From contig DAHVAI010000151.1 in assembly GCA_027314685.1 (NCBI GenBank), forward strand, positions 1 through 56,327: a stretch of DNA of 56,327 nt, in the 5' to 3' direction. The translations under genes were made by a program, and so were the position numbers. This DNA comes from Nitrososphaerota archaeon (lineage in GTDB: Archaea > Thermoproteota > Nitrososphaeria > Nitrososphaerales > CADDZS01). Shown in pieces: positions 17,181-27,063 of this stretch (position 1 is its first letter; each line of letters starts with the position of its first letter). A model generated the notes under the pieces. That model was not told the origin of the DNA and ran no database searches. It was given only the letters and a program-made list of their open reading frames with translations.

Positions 17181-17840
17181 TTGGCCTCGAAGATCTGCAC
17201 GAGCTGTGGTGCAAAGAACCCCAGTTCGGCGTATATCTGCACTAATTGCGCAGCCTCATTATTGGATGTTGACTCTGCGCCATATAGAAGTCAAACGCCC
17301 GTTTCTTGGTCGACACAGAAAACGGATACAGCTAGTGTACAGCCAACTCCTGTTGCAGAAGAGACTAGAACTTCAACCGGCCCTCCCATCGCCGTAGTCG
17401 AACAGTCTCAGCTAGGTAGTGTACTGAATGCTCTGGGAAACGTGATCTATCTTCTAATTTTCGGTCTTGGTGCAGGCATCGTCTTCGGAGGCGAGATCTT
17501 GTCTGTTGTCATTATTGTCGTCGTCGTCGTCGTACCTATCGTGCTCGGTTATCTCTTTAGGCCAAAGTACGAGTTCTACGCTTCTAGACTGGTGCGTGTA
17601 TCAAGATCGGGCCACAAGTACATCGATTATTCGCAAATTTCATCAGTAAACAAGGCACGTTCGCGGATCATAATTACATTAGGAGTGGCTGAATCAGATT
17701 TCAGGAGAGGAAGAATTGTGATTCCTGGAGATCCCAAACTACCTGATGGCATGGATCTTTCTACTTGGTTAAAATCAAAGATTCCTCAGGTTCAGACAAA
17801 GGAACGTGACGAATCCGAAACGACCGAAGCCGGAAGCTAG
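17181..17840 (+). CDS. zinc-ribbon membrane protein with PH-like domain
   Basis: A TTG-started protein of 219 residues. It opens with a zinc ribbon (ICTSCGAKNPSSAYICTNCAAS, two CxxC pairs). A Pro/Thr-rich linker follows, then two membrane spans at about residues 88-105 and 108-128. The soluble tail includes YEFYASRLVRVSRSG and DYSQISSV, which resembles a bacterial PH-like (bPH) membrane domain. Function is unknown. It runs divergently from prpB with about 90 bases between, so the two genes may share a regulatory gap. Confidence 0.7.
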   Translation: MASKICTSCGAKNPSSAYICTNCAASLLDVDSAPYRSQTPVSWSTQKTDTASVQPTPVAEETRTSTGPPIAVVEQSQLGSVLNALGNVIYLLIFGLGAGIVFGGEILSVVIIVVVVVVPIVLGYLFRPKYEFYASRLVRVSRSGHKYIDYSQISSVNKARSRIIITLGVAESDFRRGRIVIPGDPKLPDGMDLSTWLKSKIPQVQTKERDESETTEAGS

Positions 17841-17950
17841 ACGTGCAGGTCTTTCAAATATTTGTCTAGATATCTTTTCCTTTGCGCTTGAGATGATAGA
17901 GCATCTGCCGCAACTTTAAAGAGCAAGCTCCATTAATACATAAACTGTGA

Positions 17951-18121
17951 TCGTATACGTCAGCGGAGCATCCGATAAAACCAGTAGCCCCAAGTCTGCG
18001 CTACTGTAAGGCTTGCAACAAGGAATTCCAGCTCGACGAATACTTGGATCACGTCTACGACAACCCCGACTGCTACAAGGAATATCTAGCATCAGAGAAG
18101 AAGGAAATGTCAAAGCAGTAA
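17951..18121 (+). CDS. small zinc-finger-like protein, start unresolved
   Basis: An open frame reading YCKACNKEFQLDEYLDHVY, then NPDCYKEYLASEKKEMSKQ before TAA at 18121. The spacing of Cys-x2-Cys, a later His and a Cys suits a small zinc finger, and codon use matches neighbouring genes. The frame is closed upstream by TGA at 17948 and has no ATG, GTG or TTG. A GTG at 17947 with a TTTAAA box upstream is in another frame and stops after 20 codons. Either one base is missing between 17950 and 17990, or an unusual start is used. No family is recognised. Confidence 0.45.
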   Translation, partial: SYTSAEHPIKPVAPSLRYCKACNKEFQLDEYLDHVYDNPDCYKEYLASEKKEMSKQ

Positions 18122-18193
18122 TCGTTTTGCATTTCTTGAAACTAGAAACCAACTTTTCTATAGCGCACGCTGGTTGTGCAACTTAACGTAAAT

Positions 18194-19261
18194 CTAGAAA
18201 GGAGATCCGACTATCATATTCACGATAATTTCGCAAATGTCAGTAGAATACTCAGCAACCCTACGCAGACTTTCAAGTGCGAGTCGTAGTGATACGACAG
18301 CCTTGTTGTCCAGTCTCGAACTTATCAGTTCCTCAGTGGCAGCTTCTTCTTCCTTCAGGACTTGCTTCAGTTTGAATATAGCTTCGTTTGCCAATTTTCC
18401 GCTCATACTATGTACAGCTCGGAGCGCGTTGTCGTAAACTTCACTGGACATCTTGCTAAGTTTCTGTATGTGTTCGCTGAGCTGAGGAGGAATCTTTCTC
18501 TTGTCAAGTAGTATTTCTGATCCTGCAATCTGGGCTGCATGATCTGCAATTCTTTCGATGCTCTTTACGATCATACGGTAGTTCATACAGTCTTGAGCTG
18601 TTGCCAGTCCAATCTCTTGAATCATTACACGGTTATGCACAGCTAGATTCAACTGCCTTGAGATAAAGTGAGCAAACCGATCCACTTCGTCGTCTCGACC
18701 AATTATCTCTCCAGCAAGTGCCGGATCGCTGTTGATCAGTGATTTTACCGCGTCAAACTGCATAGAGCTTGCTATAATTGACATCCTGCTTAGAGCCTTC
18801 TTAAGCGGAAGGTCGACATTCCCGTGAAGGCACTGCGCAAGAATGTTATCAGTCGTCTCTTCGACGATCTCGACGCCTATCAGTTTGTGCCTGATGTGCG
18901 TTTTGAGCTGCGAACGAAGCTCCGGGAGCGGCGTTCTGAATTTTAGTCTGATCACATCGAATCCAGAAACGTAATACGCGATGAACTGTCTGAGAATCTC
19001 ATCTTCGTCTTCCTTCTGACCGATTTCAATTAATTTCTCAGGAATCTTCTCAATTCTCGTGCCGGGTACGACTAGCAGCGACATGTCGGTCTGAGGGACC
19101 ATGAACACTTCGTCTTTTGCCTTGAGCCCAACACCTCTCGCCCAATCACTGGGCAGAGAAACCACTAACGTGGAGCCGCCGGTCAGCTGCACCCGACGCG
19201 TTTCGCCAGGGCGAGCTTTAGACTGGCCATCAGTCTGAACAACTTCTTCTTCTTGAACCAA
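18194..19261 (-). CDS. AbrB/PhoU-domain phosphate uptake regulator
   Basis: A 355-residue archaeal PhoU-type protein. A SpoVT/AbrB swapped-hairpin DNA-binding domain comes first (RRVQLTGGSTLVVSLPSDWARGVGLKAKDEV). A helical PhoU pair follows, with EVDRFAHFISRQL and IERIADHAAQIAG in the first repeat region and EEAATEELISSRLD and RRVAEYSTDICEIIVNM in the second, carrying the E/D-rich metal-binding motifs. Such proteins are thought to link phosphate status to transcription. No phosphate transporter genes are adjacent. Confidence 0.85.
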   Translation of the reverse strand: MVQEEEVVQTDGQSKARPGETRRVQLTGGSTLVVSLPSDWARGVGLKAKDEVFMVPQTDMSLLVVPGTRIEKIPEKLIEIGQKEDEDEILRQFIAYYVSGFDVIRLKFRTPLPELRSQLKTHIRHKLIGVEIVEETTDNILAQCLHGNVDLPLKKALSRMSIIASSMQFDAVKSLINSDPALAGEIIGRDDEVDRFAHFISRQLNLAVHNRVMIQEIGLATAQDCMNYRMIVKSIERIADHAAQIAGSEILLDKRKIPPQLSEHIQKLSKMSSEVYDNALRAVHSMSGKLANEAIFKLKQVLKEEEAATEELISSRLDNKAVVSLRLALESLRRVAEYSTDICEIIVNMIVGSPF

Positions 19262-19426
19262 TTACTCATCACTCAATATAAGATTGGAATTTCTGATTTT
19301 TCCATATATTCACAGGGTCTATATTGAGTATGTATAGAGAATATATATGAACATTACCTCTACAGAGTCTATAGAGACAAGGCTTATTCTCTTTTCCTGC
19401 TAATTCTGTGGCAAGAAGGTGAATTA

Positions 19427-19549
19427 ATGAATCAATTAGATGAGAATCTGACATATCCAGACGAAGACAGATGGAATGAAGGATTGGCGAATCACGAGAG
19501 ACTAAAGAAACTCTTGCCGTTCATGAACGAAGACGAGGGCTACCTTTAG
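19427..19549 (+). CDS. small acidic protein of 40 residues
   Basis: An ATG frame with an AAGGTGA ribosome-binding-like sequence five bases upstream. It encodes a charged peptide (DENLTYPDEDRWNEGLANHERLK and LLPFMNEDEGYL in part) that ends in TAG. Codon use looks genuine. It occupies the gap between the PhoU gene (divergent) and the next plus-strand gene, and otherwise 19262-19625 holds only AT-rich promoter-like sequence. No family is recognised. Confidence 0.45.
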   Translation: MNQLDENLTYPDEDRWNEGLANHERLKKLLPFMNEDEGYL

Positions 19550-19625
19550 TTCCCTCTATCAACTTCGGTTGTACCAAAATTTCTGATGATTAACGCTTAT
19601 TACTTTAATTTGTGTTACTTGCCTG

Positions 19626-20000
19626 TTGCATTTGGAAGCAACAGAAATTCTTGAACTCGATCCCGAAATACTGCGATGTGCTGTTCTAGACGATGCTGGA
19701 AGAATCATAAGCTATGCAGAATCTGAGAGAGGGAAACTCGCCAAATTACCGGCTAACTTTTCTGTCACGATAAAGGCATTAGCCATTCAGAGTCTTTCTC
19801 AAGCAATGCCAAAGGAACTCGGAAATGTCAAGTTTAACGTCGTGGCTACAGACAAGTACAGGTTGGTCACCATGGTGATACTGGGTCAAACCGTGATGTT
19901 TGTTCTGCCTCTTCAAGTCAGCGCAGATTCAGTATGCGATGCGGCACTCAAGAAATTTACCAACGCCCCTGTAGCAAGCAGCACTTTTTCAAGATCTTGA
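19626..20000 (+). CDS. uncharacterised protein, possibly roadblock-like fold
   Basis: A 124-residue soluble protein with a TTG start near a TTTAAT box, perhaps leaderless. The order of strands and helices (ILRCAVLDDAGRIISYAE, a central helix, KFNVVATDKYRLVTMVI, then MFVLPLQVSADSV) resembles small roadblock/LC7-like or DUF6659-like proteins common in Nitrososphaeria, with no signal peptide or metal site. That resemblance is my impression and not a firm call. It ends 14 bases before the threonine dehydratase gene, so the two are probably co-transcribed. Confidence 0.5.
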   Translation: MHLEATEILELDPEILRCAVLDDAGRIISYAESERGKLAKLPANFSVTIKALAIQSLSQAMPKELGNVKFNVVATDKYRLVTMVILGQTVMFVLPLQVSADSVCDAALKKFTNAPVASSTFSRS

Positions 20001-20014
20001 AAATCTGATACGCT

Positions 20015-20968
20015 TTGAGTGTCCCTTCCATCACAATCGAGGACATAAGAAGCGCGGAAGCAAGGATCCACGGATATGCCTACAGGACACCAACGTATCC
20101 TGCATTTTCTGAAAGATCGACATGGCTCAAACTGGAGTGTTTCCAACCTGTCAGGTCGTTCAAGATACGGGGCGCAGCAAACAGGATACTCTCGCTTTCC
20201 GAAGAAGATATGAAAAAAGGCGTGATCACTGCTTCTTCTGGGAATCATGGACTCGCTGTCGCATACGTCGCTCACAAGCTAAAGATGAACGCGACTATCG
20301 TACTGCCAGAAAACGTGGTTCCTGAAAAACTTGAAATGATCAAATCTTACGACGTGAAGACCGTGTTTGCAGGTAGGCAGCAGGATGAGCGAGTCCAAAA
20401 GGCAAATGAGATTCAAAGATCTGAAGGACTAGTCTTCATCCAACCCTTCAACGATCTCATGACAATAACCGGGCAGGGTACATGTGGATTGGAACTGATG
20501 GAAGACGCTCCGAATCTTGAGAGCGTTTACGTGCCGATCGGGGGTGGAGGTCTAATCTCGGGAGTCGCCGCTGCAGTGAAACTTGGAGGAATGCGAGCCA
20601 AGGTGATCGGCGTCCAACCTGAGGGCTCACCCTCCATGTACGCGTCAGTGAAACAGGGCAAACTTTCGAGCATCGAAGAGAGCCGCACGATAGCAGACGG
20701 ACTCTCTGTTAGAAGGCCTGGAGACATTACATACTCGCTTGTCCGGCAATTTGTTGATGACATCATACTTGTGAGCGACGATGATATCCTTGGTGCGACC
20801 GGGCAGCTCATCACGAAGGAGCATGTACTCGCCGAACCTTCAGGAGCAGCCGCGCTCGCCGGCCTGTTAAAAACGCGGAGGGAAAAAGATAGAATAGAAA
20901 GATCTGCAGCCATAGTTTCTGGTGGAAACATATCAAAAGAGGTTCTAGCTAGAATTCTAACTCGATGA
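20015..20968 (+). CDS. threonine/serine ammonia-lyase (PLP fold type II), second copy
   Basis: Paralogue of the enzyme at 7464, with 317 residues and no ACT domain. The PLP lysine is in RSFKIRGAANR, the substrate loop is SSGNHGLAVAYVA, and the phosphate loop is IGGGGLISGVAAAV. AEPSGAAALAGLL lies near the C-terminus. TTG start. It could make 2-oxobutanoate for isoleucine, or be specific for serine; the sequences do not settle which copy does which. Its 3' end overlaps the convergent rad50 gene by 12 bases. Confidence 0.83.
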   Translation: MSVPSITIEDIRSAEARIHGYAYRTPTYPAFSERSTWLKLECFQPVRSFKIRGAANRILSLSEEDMKKGVITASSGNHGLAVAYVAHKLKMNATIVLPENVVPEKLEMIKSYDVKTVFAGRQQDERVQKANEIQRSEGLVFIQPFNDLMTITGQGTCGLELMEDAPNLESVYVPIGGGGLISGVAAAVKLGGMRAKVIGVQPEGSPSMYASVKQGKLSSIEESRTIADGLSVRRPGDITYSLVRQFVDDIILVSDDDILGATGQLITKEHVLAEPSGAAALAGLLKTRREKDRIERSAAIVSGGNISKEVLARILTR

Positions 20969-22981
20969 TATAGTTGAAAGACCATTAGACTTTCTTACCC
21001 TGAATATCTGGTCTGCGAAACTTTCAAGCTCCTTTTCATGTGAGACAAGAATCACTTGGGGACAGTCCAGCTCGTCAAGGATCTCTCTCACTCTGCCGAG
21101 TTGCTCCTTACTAAACCCGTCAGTCGGTTCGTCCAATATCAGGACATTCGAATGCATTCCTGTCGAGACCTTCCTTACAATGCTGTTCAGCGCCAGGCGA
21201 TAAGCAAGTGCAACGCTTGTCTTTTCTCCACCGCTCAGATAGGATACATCCTGATCTAAACCATCCTGCTGTATTATCGGAGTGAAATCCTCGTCAATCT
21301 TAGCTTGCTTTCCAGGATCGTCGATCAGCATTCCAAACCATTTTTGAAACTGTGAGTCAAATTCTAGATTGATATTAAGTAAGACTTGCTTTTCTATGGC
21401 TTCAACTGTGGGAGTGAAATAATCTTGAATCCAGATTAGGAATTCGTTTAGTCTTTCGGAATTTGCTTTAGCCTTCTCCTTCTTCTTTAGCGATTCTTTG
21501 AACTCATCTTCTTGCTTTCTCCCGTCCTCTATCTGAGTGGTACTCCTTTCAATTGATCTAGAAAGCAAATCATTCTCGCCATCAAGTTTCCGGATTTCAT
21601 CCTTTTCCCTCCGCAGAGCTGCGTCGATATCACTGAGCTTGCGTACGCTCTCGGTGACTCTAGCAAGTTGCTCTGAACTTTCGGCGAGAGATTTCTTGGC
21701 TGCTTCGAGTCTTGCTTTGAAACTAGATATTCCCTCCAAATATTCAGATTGATTTCGTACAAGCTCTTTCAGGTTTTGTTGGGCTTGTTCATAAACTCGT
21801 TTGGCATCCAGTGTCTTTTCTAGATAGTCAATTCGCGTGGAACATTCTTCTACCTTAGCTGACGCTTCTTTCAATTCCTTTCGTTTGTGCTCTATTTTCT
21901 CTGAAAATGATTCAGCCTCGATTTTCTGATCACAGGTCGGGCAGATTTTTTCTTTCACTATCGAATCATAATCTTCAAGCTTTGACTTGATCATCGTTTC
22001 ATTTGATCTCAGTTTCTTTTCATCTTGTTTAAGAGCACGAATTTCTGCCTGAAGGTTGTCCATAGTTACTTGGCTTGGGTCCTTTACCGTGTTCAGGCTC
22101 TCGATTCTAGGTGTAATCTTAGCTAACTTTGACTCTAGTGATCTAATCTGAATTGTCGCTGACTTGATTTCATCTTCGATACTGTCGATCTGCGAGCTGA
22201 GGTCATGAACCCTGCCTGCCTCAGACTTGAGCGACAGTTGTTCCCTCTCCAATTCCTCCTGTTTCAGTCTCAAGGCTTCGAGCTTGCTTCTCACTTCTGC
22301 TTGCTTTTTCTGATCAGAAGCAAGGGCTTTTGACCTCTCCTCAGACCACCTTCGCAATTGGTCTATCTTCTCTCTCAAGATTGGAATTTCAGAGGCGTCC
22401 CGGTCATAGTCTCTCGATTTTTGTCTGATTACAGAGTGAAGATTTTTCGCATTCTCATTCGCGATTTTGTAATCTTCGAGTCTGAATGCTTTCCGCAAAG
22501 TTTGCTGTCTTAGGTCGGGCTTTAGAGCTAGTACTGCCTTGATCTCTTCCTGTGGGGTGTAAATTGCGTACCTGAATATCACACTCTGAGCTTTTGGATC
22601 TGGAGGTTCGTTGAAATCAAGAATTTCTAACACTCTTTCTTTTATCTCGCTCGCAGAAAAATGACTCACTCCTTCGTCAGTTGCAAGAGCGCAGTCGTCC
22701 TGAGTGTACGAATTTCGTTTCTTTATGAGACGTCGTTGAACAGTGTAGTCTTTTCCGCCTGATTCGAACACTATAGAAACTGAACCTTCGTTCTCACCAG
22801 CTTTGAGAAGCGAGCCGGGTTTCTCTGAGCCGAGGCCGAATAGTGCAAACTCAATTGCCATCAAAATGGTGGATTTTCCAGATCCAATATCTCCTTCGAA
22901 CAGAGTCCTGCCTTTCGGAAAATCTACTTCCTGGGCCTTGTAGCTCCTGATGTTTTCGAGCTTGAGTTTCTTGATTATCAT
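20957..22981 (-). CDS. rad50: DNA double-strand break repair ATPase Rad50
   Basis: SMC-like ATPase that works with Mre11 at broken DNA ends. It has Walker A GDIGSGKST near residue 30, a long coiled coil, a zinc hook CPTC near residue 345, a returning coiled coil, then signature LSGGEKTSVALAYRLA and Walker B NVLILDEPTDGF. At 674 residues it is shorter than the roughly 850-900 usual in archaea, so the coiled-coil arms must be shorter. It is the last gene of the nurA-herA-mre11-rad50 operon and its start overlaps the mre11 stop by four bases. Confidence 0.93.
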   Translation of the reverse strand: MIIKKLKLENIRSYKAQEVDFPKGRTLFEGDIGSGKSTILMAIEFALFGLGSEKPGSLLKAGENEGSVSIVFESGGKDYTVQRRLIKKRNSYTQDDCALATDEGVSHFSASEIKERVLEILDFNEPPDPKAQSVIFRYAIYTPQEEIKAVLALKPDLRQQTLRKAFRLEDYKIANENAKNLHSVIRQKSRDYDRDASEIPILREKIDQLRRWSEERSKALASDQKKQAEVRSKLEALRLKQEELEREQLSLKSEAGRVHDLSSQIDSIEDEIKSATIQIRSLESKLAKITPRIESLNTVKDPSQVTMDNLQAEIRALKQDEKKLRSNETMIKSKLEDYDSIVKEKICPTCDQKIEAESFSEKIEHKRKELKEASAKVEECSTRIDYLEKTLDAKRVYEQAQQNLKELVRNQSEYLEGISSFKARLEAAKKSLAESSEQLARVTESVRKLSDIDAALRREKDEIRKLDGENDLLSRSIERSTTQIEDGRKQEDEFKESLKKKEKAKANSERLNEFLIWIQDYFTPTVEAIEKQVLLNINLEFDSQFQKWFGMLIDDPGKQAKIDEDFTPIIQQDGLDQDVSYLSGGEKTSVALAYRLALNSIVRKVSTGMHSNVLILDEPTDGFSKEQLGRVREILDELDCPQVILVSHEKELESFADQIFRVRKSNGLSTISSS

Positions 22982-24252
22982 CTCGATTCAAACTCTTTTT
23001 CCAATTTCAGCGTCTTGAGACCTGATCCAAGAATTCTTGTTTCGTAGTCTCCTTTTGTTTCTCCAACTTTCTGCAGCTGTCTAAGATTCCTCAACAGCTC
23101 GACAGCAGCTCCAATCCCTTCCTTCCCCTTAAGGCTGGTTTCCTTTACCGTTACCGCGCCTATGTTTTCCCGGAAGAGGTTTGCCTCAATTGTAGGGACA
23201 TCTTCGCCAGAGACCTTGTTCCCAGAGTACTCCTTCGTCGTCAAGCTGAATCTGTTGAAATGAACGTATAGTGCACCTCTAGAAGCAAGTTTGCGCCGCA
23301 GATCGAGCGTATCGATGTCGCTTGTCTTACCACCAGAAAGCTCCCCTCTCAGACGGACAATCACGACTTTGCCGTTGACTTCGAGCTCGTCCAGTCTATT
23401 CGAGATATCTTTCATTGCCTGATGCGAGTTTTTCCCCGTTCCGTCATATTCGACGAATTTTCCATCGAACGCTTCAACCGGCTCAAATTCAACGCTCTTT
23501 ACTTTGTCTTCGAATGTAACTACGTAAAATCCTCTCTTAACACCGCTTGCTGTGTCTTCGATATCTTTTCCACCATAGCCGCTGAACAAAGGACCCGGAA
23601 AAACAATGTTTGGGTAACCCGGTAGTTCAAACCTGTCTCTTTTGTGTATGTGCCCACCTGCATAGTAATTGAAATCTTTGGGAAAATTGGAAATCGGAAC
23701 AGTTTCCATCGCATTAAGAAAAGCAGGCTTGAATTCTGAGATTCCACTGTGGAAAGCAAAAATCTTGAATCCTTTCTCATACTCGAGCCGTTTCTTGTCC
23801 AGCTTCTCGTAGAACTTGCTTTCCAACCCCACTCTTCGGGCGGAGATCCCTGTAAGCTTTGCACCTGTCTTGGGGTCAGTGAAAAAGTCCAAGACAACGT
23901 AGCCTTCATCATCTATCCGAGCCTTCATCACGTTGGTCAGAATTCCTGCGGTTTCCAGTATGTCGATGATCGAGGTACCATTTGGCGTGTAGTCATGACT
24001 ACCATAAATCACGTAAAGTGGAATTCTTGCTTGTGCTAGCTTTCTAAAAATTCGAATCGAGTCATTGACAACTGATAGATCGGGGATTCCGACATGAAAG
24101 ATATCTCCTGAAATCAGAACAAAATCTACGCCCAGTTCGATGCATCGATCGACCGTCTCATCGAGACATCTCTTTTCAAGTTCCCGTAGAATTGGATCGG
24201 GGAAGGCTCCTAGGTGAATGTCTGAGATATGCGCGAACTTCAATGCGCTCAC
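22978..24252 (-). CDS. mre11: DNA double-strand break repair nuclease Mre11
   Basis: Manganese-dependent nuclease of the calcineurin-like phosphoesterase family, 424 residues. Its motifs are [10 protein letters not shown] (motif I), [11 protein letters not shown] (II), [10 protein letters not shown] (III, Ser in place of the textbook Asn of GNHD, as I recall for some other archaeal homologues), AFHSGISEF, and [11 protein letters not shown]. The C-terminal half should carry the capping domain and Rad50-binding helices. Stop/start overlaps with herA upstream and rad50 downstream show translational coupling. Confidence 0.93.
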   Translation of the reverse strand: MSALKFAHISDIHLGAFPDPILRELEKRCLDETVDRCIELGVDFVLISGDIFHVGIPDLSVVNDSIRIFRKLAQARIPLYVIYGSHDYTPNGTSIIDILETAGILTNVMKARIDDEGYVVLDFFTDPKTGAKLTGISARRVGLESKFYEKLDKKRLEYEKGFKIFAFHSGISEFKPAFLNAMETVPISNFPKDFNYYAGGHIHKRDRFELPGYPNIVFPGPLFSGYGGKDIEDTASGVKRGFYVVTFEDKVKSVEFEPVEAFDGKFVEYDGTGKNSHQAMKDISNRLDELEVNGKVVIVRLRGELSGGKTSDIDTLDLRRKLASRGALYVHFNRFSLTTKEYSGNKVSGEDVPTIEANLFRENIGAVTVKETSLKGKEGIGAAVELLRNLRQLQKVGETKGDYETRILGSGLKTLKLEKEFESR

Positions 24253-25814
24253 TTTAGAAGAAGCTTTCTCTTGCTCAGATCAAATTCGTCGCTCTTGGTA
24301 GCCTGCTTCTTGGATTTCACGAACTCTTCAAAGATTGGAGTGTAGACAGGCAATGCAAACCTTGCGAAGATGCTACTCACTATGGCCTCTCCCTTGTCAA
24401 GGCTCGCAATGGTTCTGTCTTCATCTGAAAGGTCCTGGGCTGCGCTATTGATGATCGCCGCTCGTTCGCTAGCCATCTCATTTCCGAGAATTATCTTTGT
24501 ATTCATGTTCGTGAGGACCGTGGTCGGTATGACGCTTGCTAGTTGCGTTATCGCAATCAAACCTACCTTGAATTTTCTCCCCTCTCTTGCAATCCTGCTG
24601 TAGATGTTATCTCCATCTTCGATCTTGTCTTCTGCGAGAACGCGCGGAGCTTCTTCGATCACAATCCCTACAGGCGCCTTCTGGTCGAGCTCTCCCTTGC
24701 CTTTTGATCGCTTGTAGTTGTAAAAGACCTTGCTTGCGACAATGCTTCCAATCAACAACTCAGCTTCTTCCCCGAGGCGCGAAGTATCGACGATTACTGT
24801 TTGGCAGTTTTCTAGCGACCTAACAATATCATCCACCGTGGACATTCCAGCCGAGGCTGAAAAAATATCGCTGTCGCAGATCAGCTCCCCTCCCTGCTCG
24901 TATACTCCAAGAGCTCTCCTCAGTTTTCGCTGAAGCACTCGCTGTGTCCTATCTGCAACGCCCTCGATTGTCATGCCGCGCACGATGTTCTCAATCCAAT
25001 CTTGGCCAAACTGCCTAAAGTACGCGGATATCGCGTCTTCTTGAGCATCGGTAAAAGTGAGGATCCCGTCAAAGTGTTCTGGTTCAAGCGCTTTGAGGTT
25101 GATTACTAACGTGTTTGCTCCAGTGGGAGGATCAGGGCTGTAATACTTTAGTGAATTTTTTGCGTTGGGATGGTCCTTCAGACCGAGACTGCCGCGCCCG
25201 TAGTACTCGTCATGCGCGTCGATCACAAAAATCCCAAACTTCCTTGTGTCTAACGCACTCCAGAGTACAACCTTCACGAGGTTACTCTTACCTCGACCAG
25301 TGGTGGCTGCGATCAATACGTGATGTGTGATGAAGCTCTCTCCGTCCAGGTGAACGTCGATATCGAGGACCTTTGAGCCGCTTCTGACCCTGCCAAGATA
25401 GATGGGACGCTCGGGCGGAACGGCGAGAAACTCCAGATCCTCTTTTGTTGCAAGCCTTACTGAAGAGAAGAACGTGGGGAGCACCTTGGGAATCCTTACT
25501 TGATCTTTGTTTACACGAAGGATTCCCTTCACAGAGGCCATCGTATAGTTACGTAGCTTCGGGTCCATGAAATCTAGCCCCTGAGAATAGCCTTCCAATC
25601 TCAGTCCCGCCGCAAGCTCCCTCACTTCGGGCGGAATTTGGCTGCCGTAGCCAAGATCAAAGACCTTCAAAATCAGGTAACCACCTTCACTTTCTTCGGC
25701 TACAAGCAGATCGCCGAGCTCGATGTTTCTTCCGTTCTTTTCCCGGATAGCAATGCCGCCGACCCGGCCACCAATGACCTGACCAACAATGTCGAGTTCT
25801 TCGTTACTCATCAT
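24249..25814 (-). CDS. herA: HerA hexameric DNA helicase/translocase
   Basis: FtsK-like hexameric ATPase that pumps DNA for NurA during end resection. The N-terminal HAS barrel (about residues 1-130) starts with [15 protein letters not shown]. Walker A TTGRGKSN is near residue 170, Walker B is [11 protein letters not shown], and a later sensor region reads [18 protein letters not shown], with an arginine-rich C-terminal part. Length 521 is typical. Overlaps of four bases with nurA and mre11 place it in the conserved archaeal repair operon. Confidence 0.93.
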   Translation of the reverse strand: MMSNEELDIVGQVIGGRVGGIAIREKNGRNIELGDLLVAEESEGGYLILKVFDLGYGSQIPPEVRELAAGLRLEGYSQGLDFMDPKLRNYTMASVKGILRVNKDQVRIPKVLPTFFSSVRLATKEDLEFLAVPPERPIYLGRVRSGSKVLDIDVHLDGESFITHHVLIAATTGRGKSNLVKVVLWSALDTRKFGIFVIDAHDEYYGRGSLGLKDHPNAKNSLKYYSPDPPTGANTLVINLKALEPEHFDGILTFTDAQEDAISAYFRQFGQDWIENIVRGMTIEGVADRTQRVLQRKLRRALGVYEQGGELICDSDIFSASAGMSTVDDIVRSLENCQTVIVDTSRLGEEAELLIGSIVASKVFYNYKRSKGKGELDQKAPVGIVIEEAPRVLAEDKIEDGDNIYSRIAREGRKFKVGLIAITQLASVIPTTVLTNMNTKIILGNEMASERAAIINSAAQDLSDEDRTIASLDKGEAIVSSIFARFALPVYTPIFEEFVKSKKQATKSDEFDLSKRKLLLK

Positions 25815-26908
25815 CTCACCAAGAGGTTCAAGATGTCATGCGCGTCGCCGGAGTGAATGTGCGGCAAGAATCTGGAAGCCTTGCCAAGTTTGGAAATTTC
25901 GGATACTATCAGACTGCGATAGTACGCGATTTCATCGAAAGAGACTCGCGCGAATCTGTCTGCATCTATCAATCCATATGGATAACCTGGAAAGGTCGGA
26001 TCACAGGAATTCTCGCAAAGCAATGAAAAGATTTCCTCGACTTGATCGCCCATCTTGTTGTAGTGCTCTCTTTGTATTTCGACGCGAAACACCCAATCTG
26101 CAACCTGATTTAGTTTTGCGATGGTGATAATCACGTCGTGGTCAACGGCGGTAGATTCTGCTACCGGGAAGTACCAATTGCCTTTGAGCCCTTCCTTTTC
26201 TGCGAGCGTGTTCACGGCGCCGAGTAGCGAAAGCCCTTTGGTTGTGAAGATTGTGCTCGTTTTCGATACTCCGGTAAGTATGACGCCTCTTTCTCTTGCC
26301 TTCTCCGACAATGCCTTGACATACTCAACTTCATTTTTGAAGTTGCTCTGCAGTGTGCCGTCCATCACCAAGATGTCTCCCTCTGATAGCTCGTCAAGTG
26401 CGTTCAACGCAAGACGCCACTCGCCAAACCTTCTTGCGACAGAGCCGACCCTGCCAATATCGGCACGCTGATTCCCATTCATCAGGCTCCTTTCCATCGA
26501 ACTGAAAGAAAGATGCTTTGCGTCAGGAAGATATTTCTCAGTGTCTTGAACTGAAGGAACCACAGTGGTTTCGTAGTGAATGTCATCATTCTTGAAGCAT
26601 GAAAGAGTTGAAGAGAAGTACTCTATGCGTGGCAGTGTCCAGCGCTCTCTTGCTCGACCTTTCCAGGCCATCGAATAGATTCTGTTTAGCTGAACAGAGA
26701 AATTCGGAGCGCCAATAACTTCTTGATTCCCACCATCGACGAAGGCGAGCTTCCTACCAGACTTTCTGCTTTCTATGGTGTGAAATCCTTCTCTCACAAG
26801 TGGAAAAGTAACCACGCCTGATTGCTTCAGGTGAGGTTCTCCAATTTCGCCATCAACCATATTCTCTTCCAAGAATCGAACTGCTTTGCGCGCAGCCTCT
26901 AGACTCAT
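25811..26908 (-). CDS. nurA: NurA 5'-3' nuclease
   Basis: NurA-family nuclease, 365 residues, partner of HerA. The catalytic aspartates are expected in [11 protein letters not shown] (near residue 54) and [12 protein letters not shown]; the closing segment [15 protein letters not shown] is also family-like. It is the first gene of the operon, with a TATA-like TTTATC some 50 bases upstream of the ATG at 26908. Its stop overlaps the herA start by four bases. Confidence 0.88.
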   Translation of the reverse strand: MSLEAARKAVRFLEENMVDGEIGEPHLKQSGVVTFPLVREGFHTIESRKSGRKLAFVDGGNQEVIGAPNFSVQLNRIYSMAWKGRARERWTLPRIEYFSSTLSCFKNDDIHYETTVVPSVQDTEKYLPDAKHLSFSSMERSLMNGNQRADIGRVGSVARRFGEWRLALNALDELSEGDILVMDGTLQSNFKNEVEYVKALSEKARERGVILTGVSKTSTIFTTKGLSLLGAVNTLAEKEGLKGNWYFPVAESTAVDHDVIITIAKLNQVADWVFRVEIQREHYNKMGDQVEEIFSLLCENSCDPTFPGYPYGLIDADRFARVSFDEIAYYRSLIVSEISKLGKASRFLPHIHSGDAHDILNLLVR

Positions 26909-27063
26909 CTCTTCGCCCCGATAGAACGGGAAACACCAGTGTCGGTCGATAGATAAACAGTTTGCAGATTTTTTCGGCCTCGCGATATTTTAACTACATA
27001 GATACAGGTATGCGTCAGTGAGCCCACTGAACTCGTCATACCCGGGGTAGTCATTGTGTTCCT

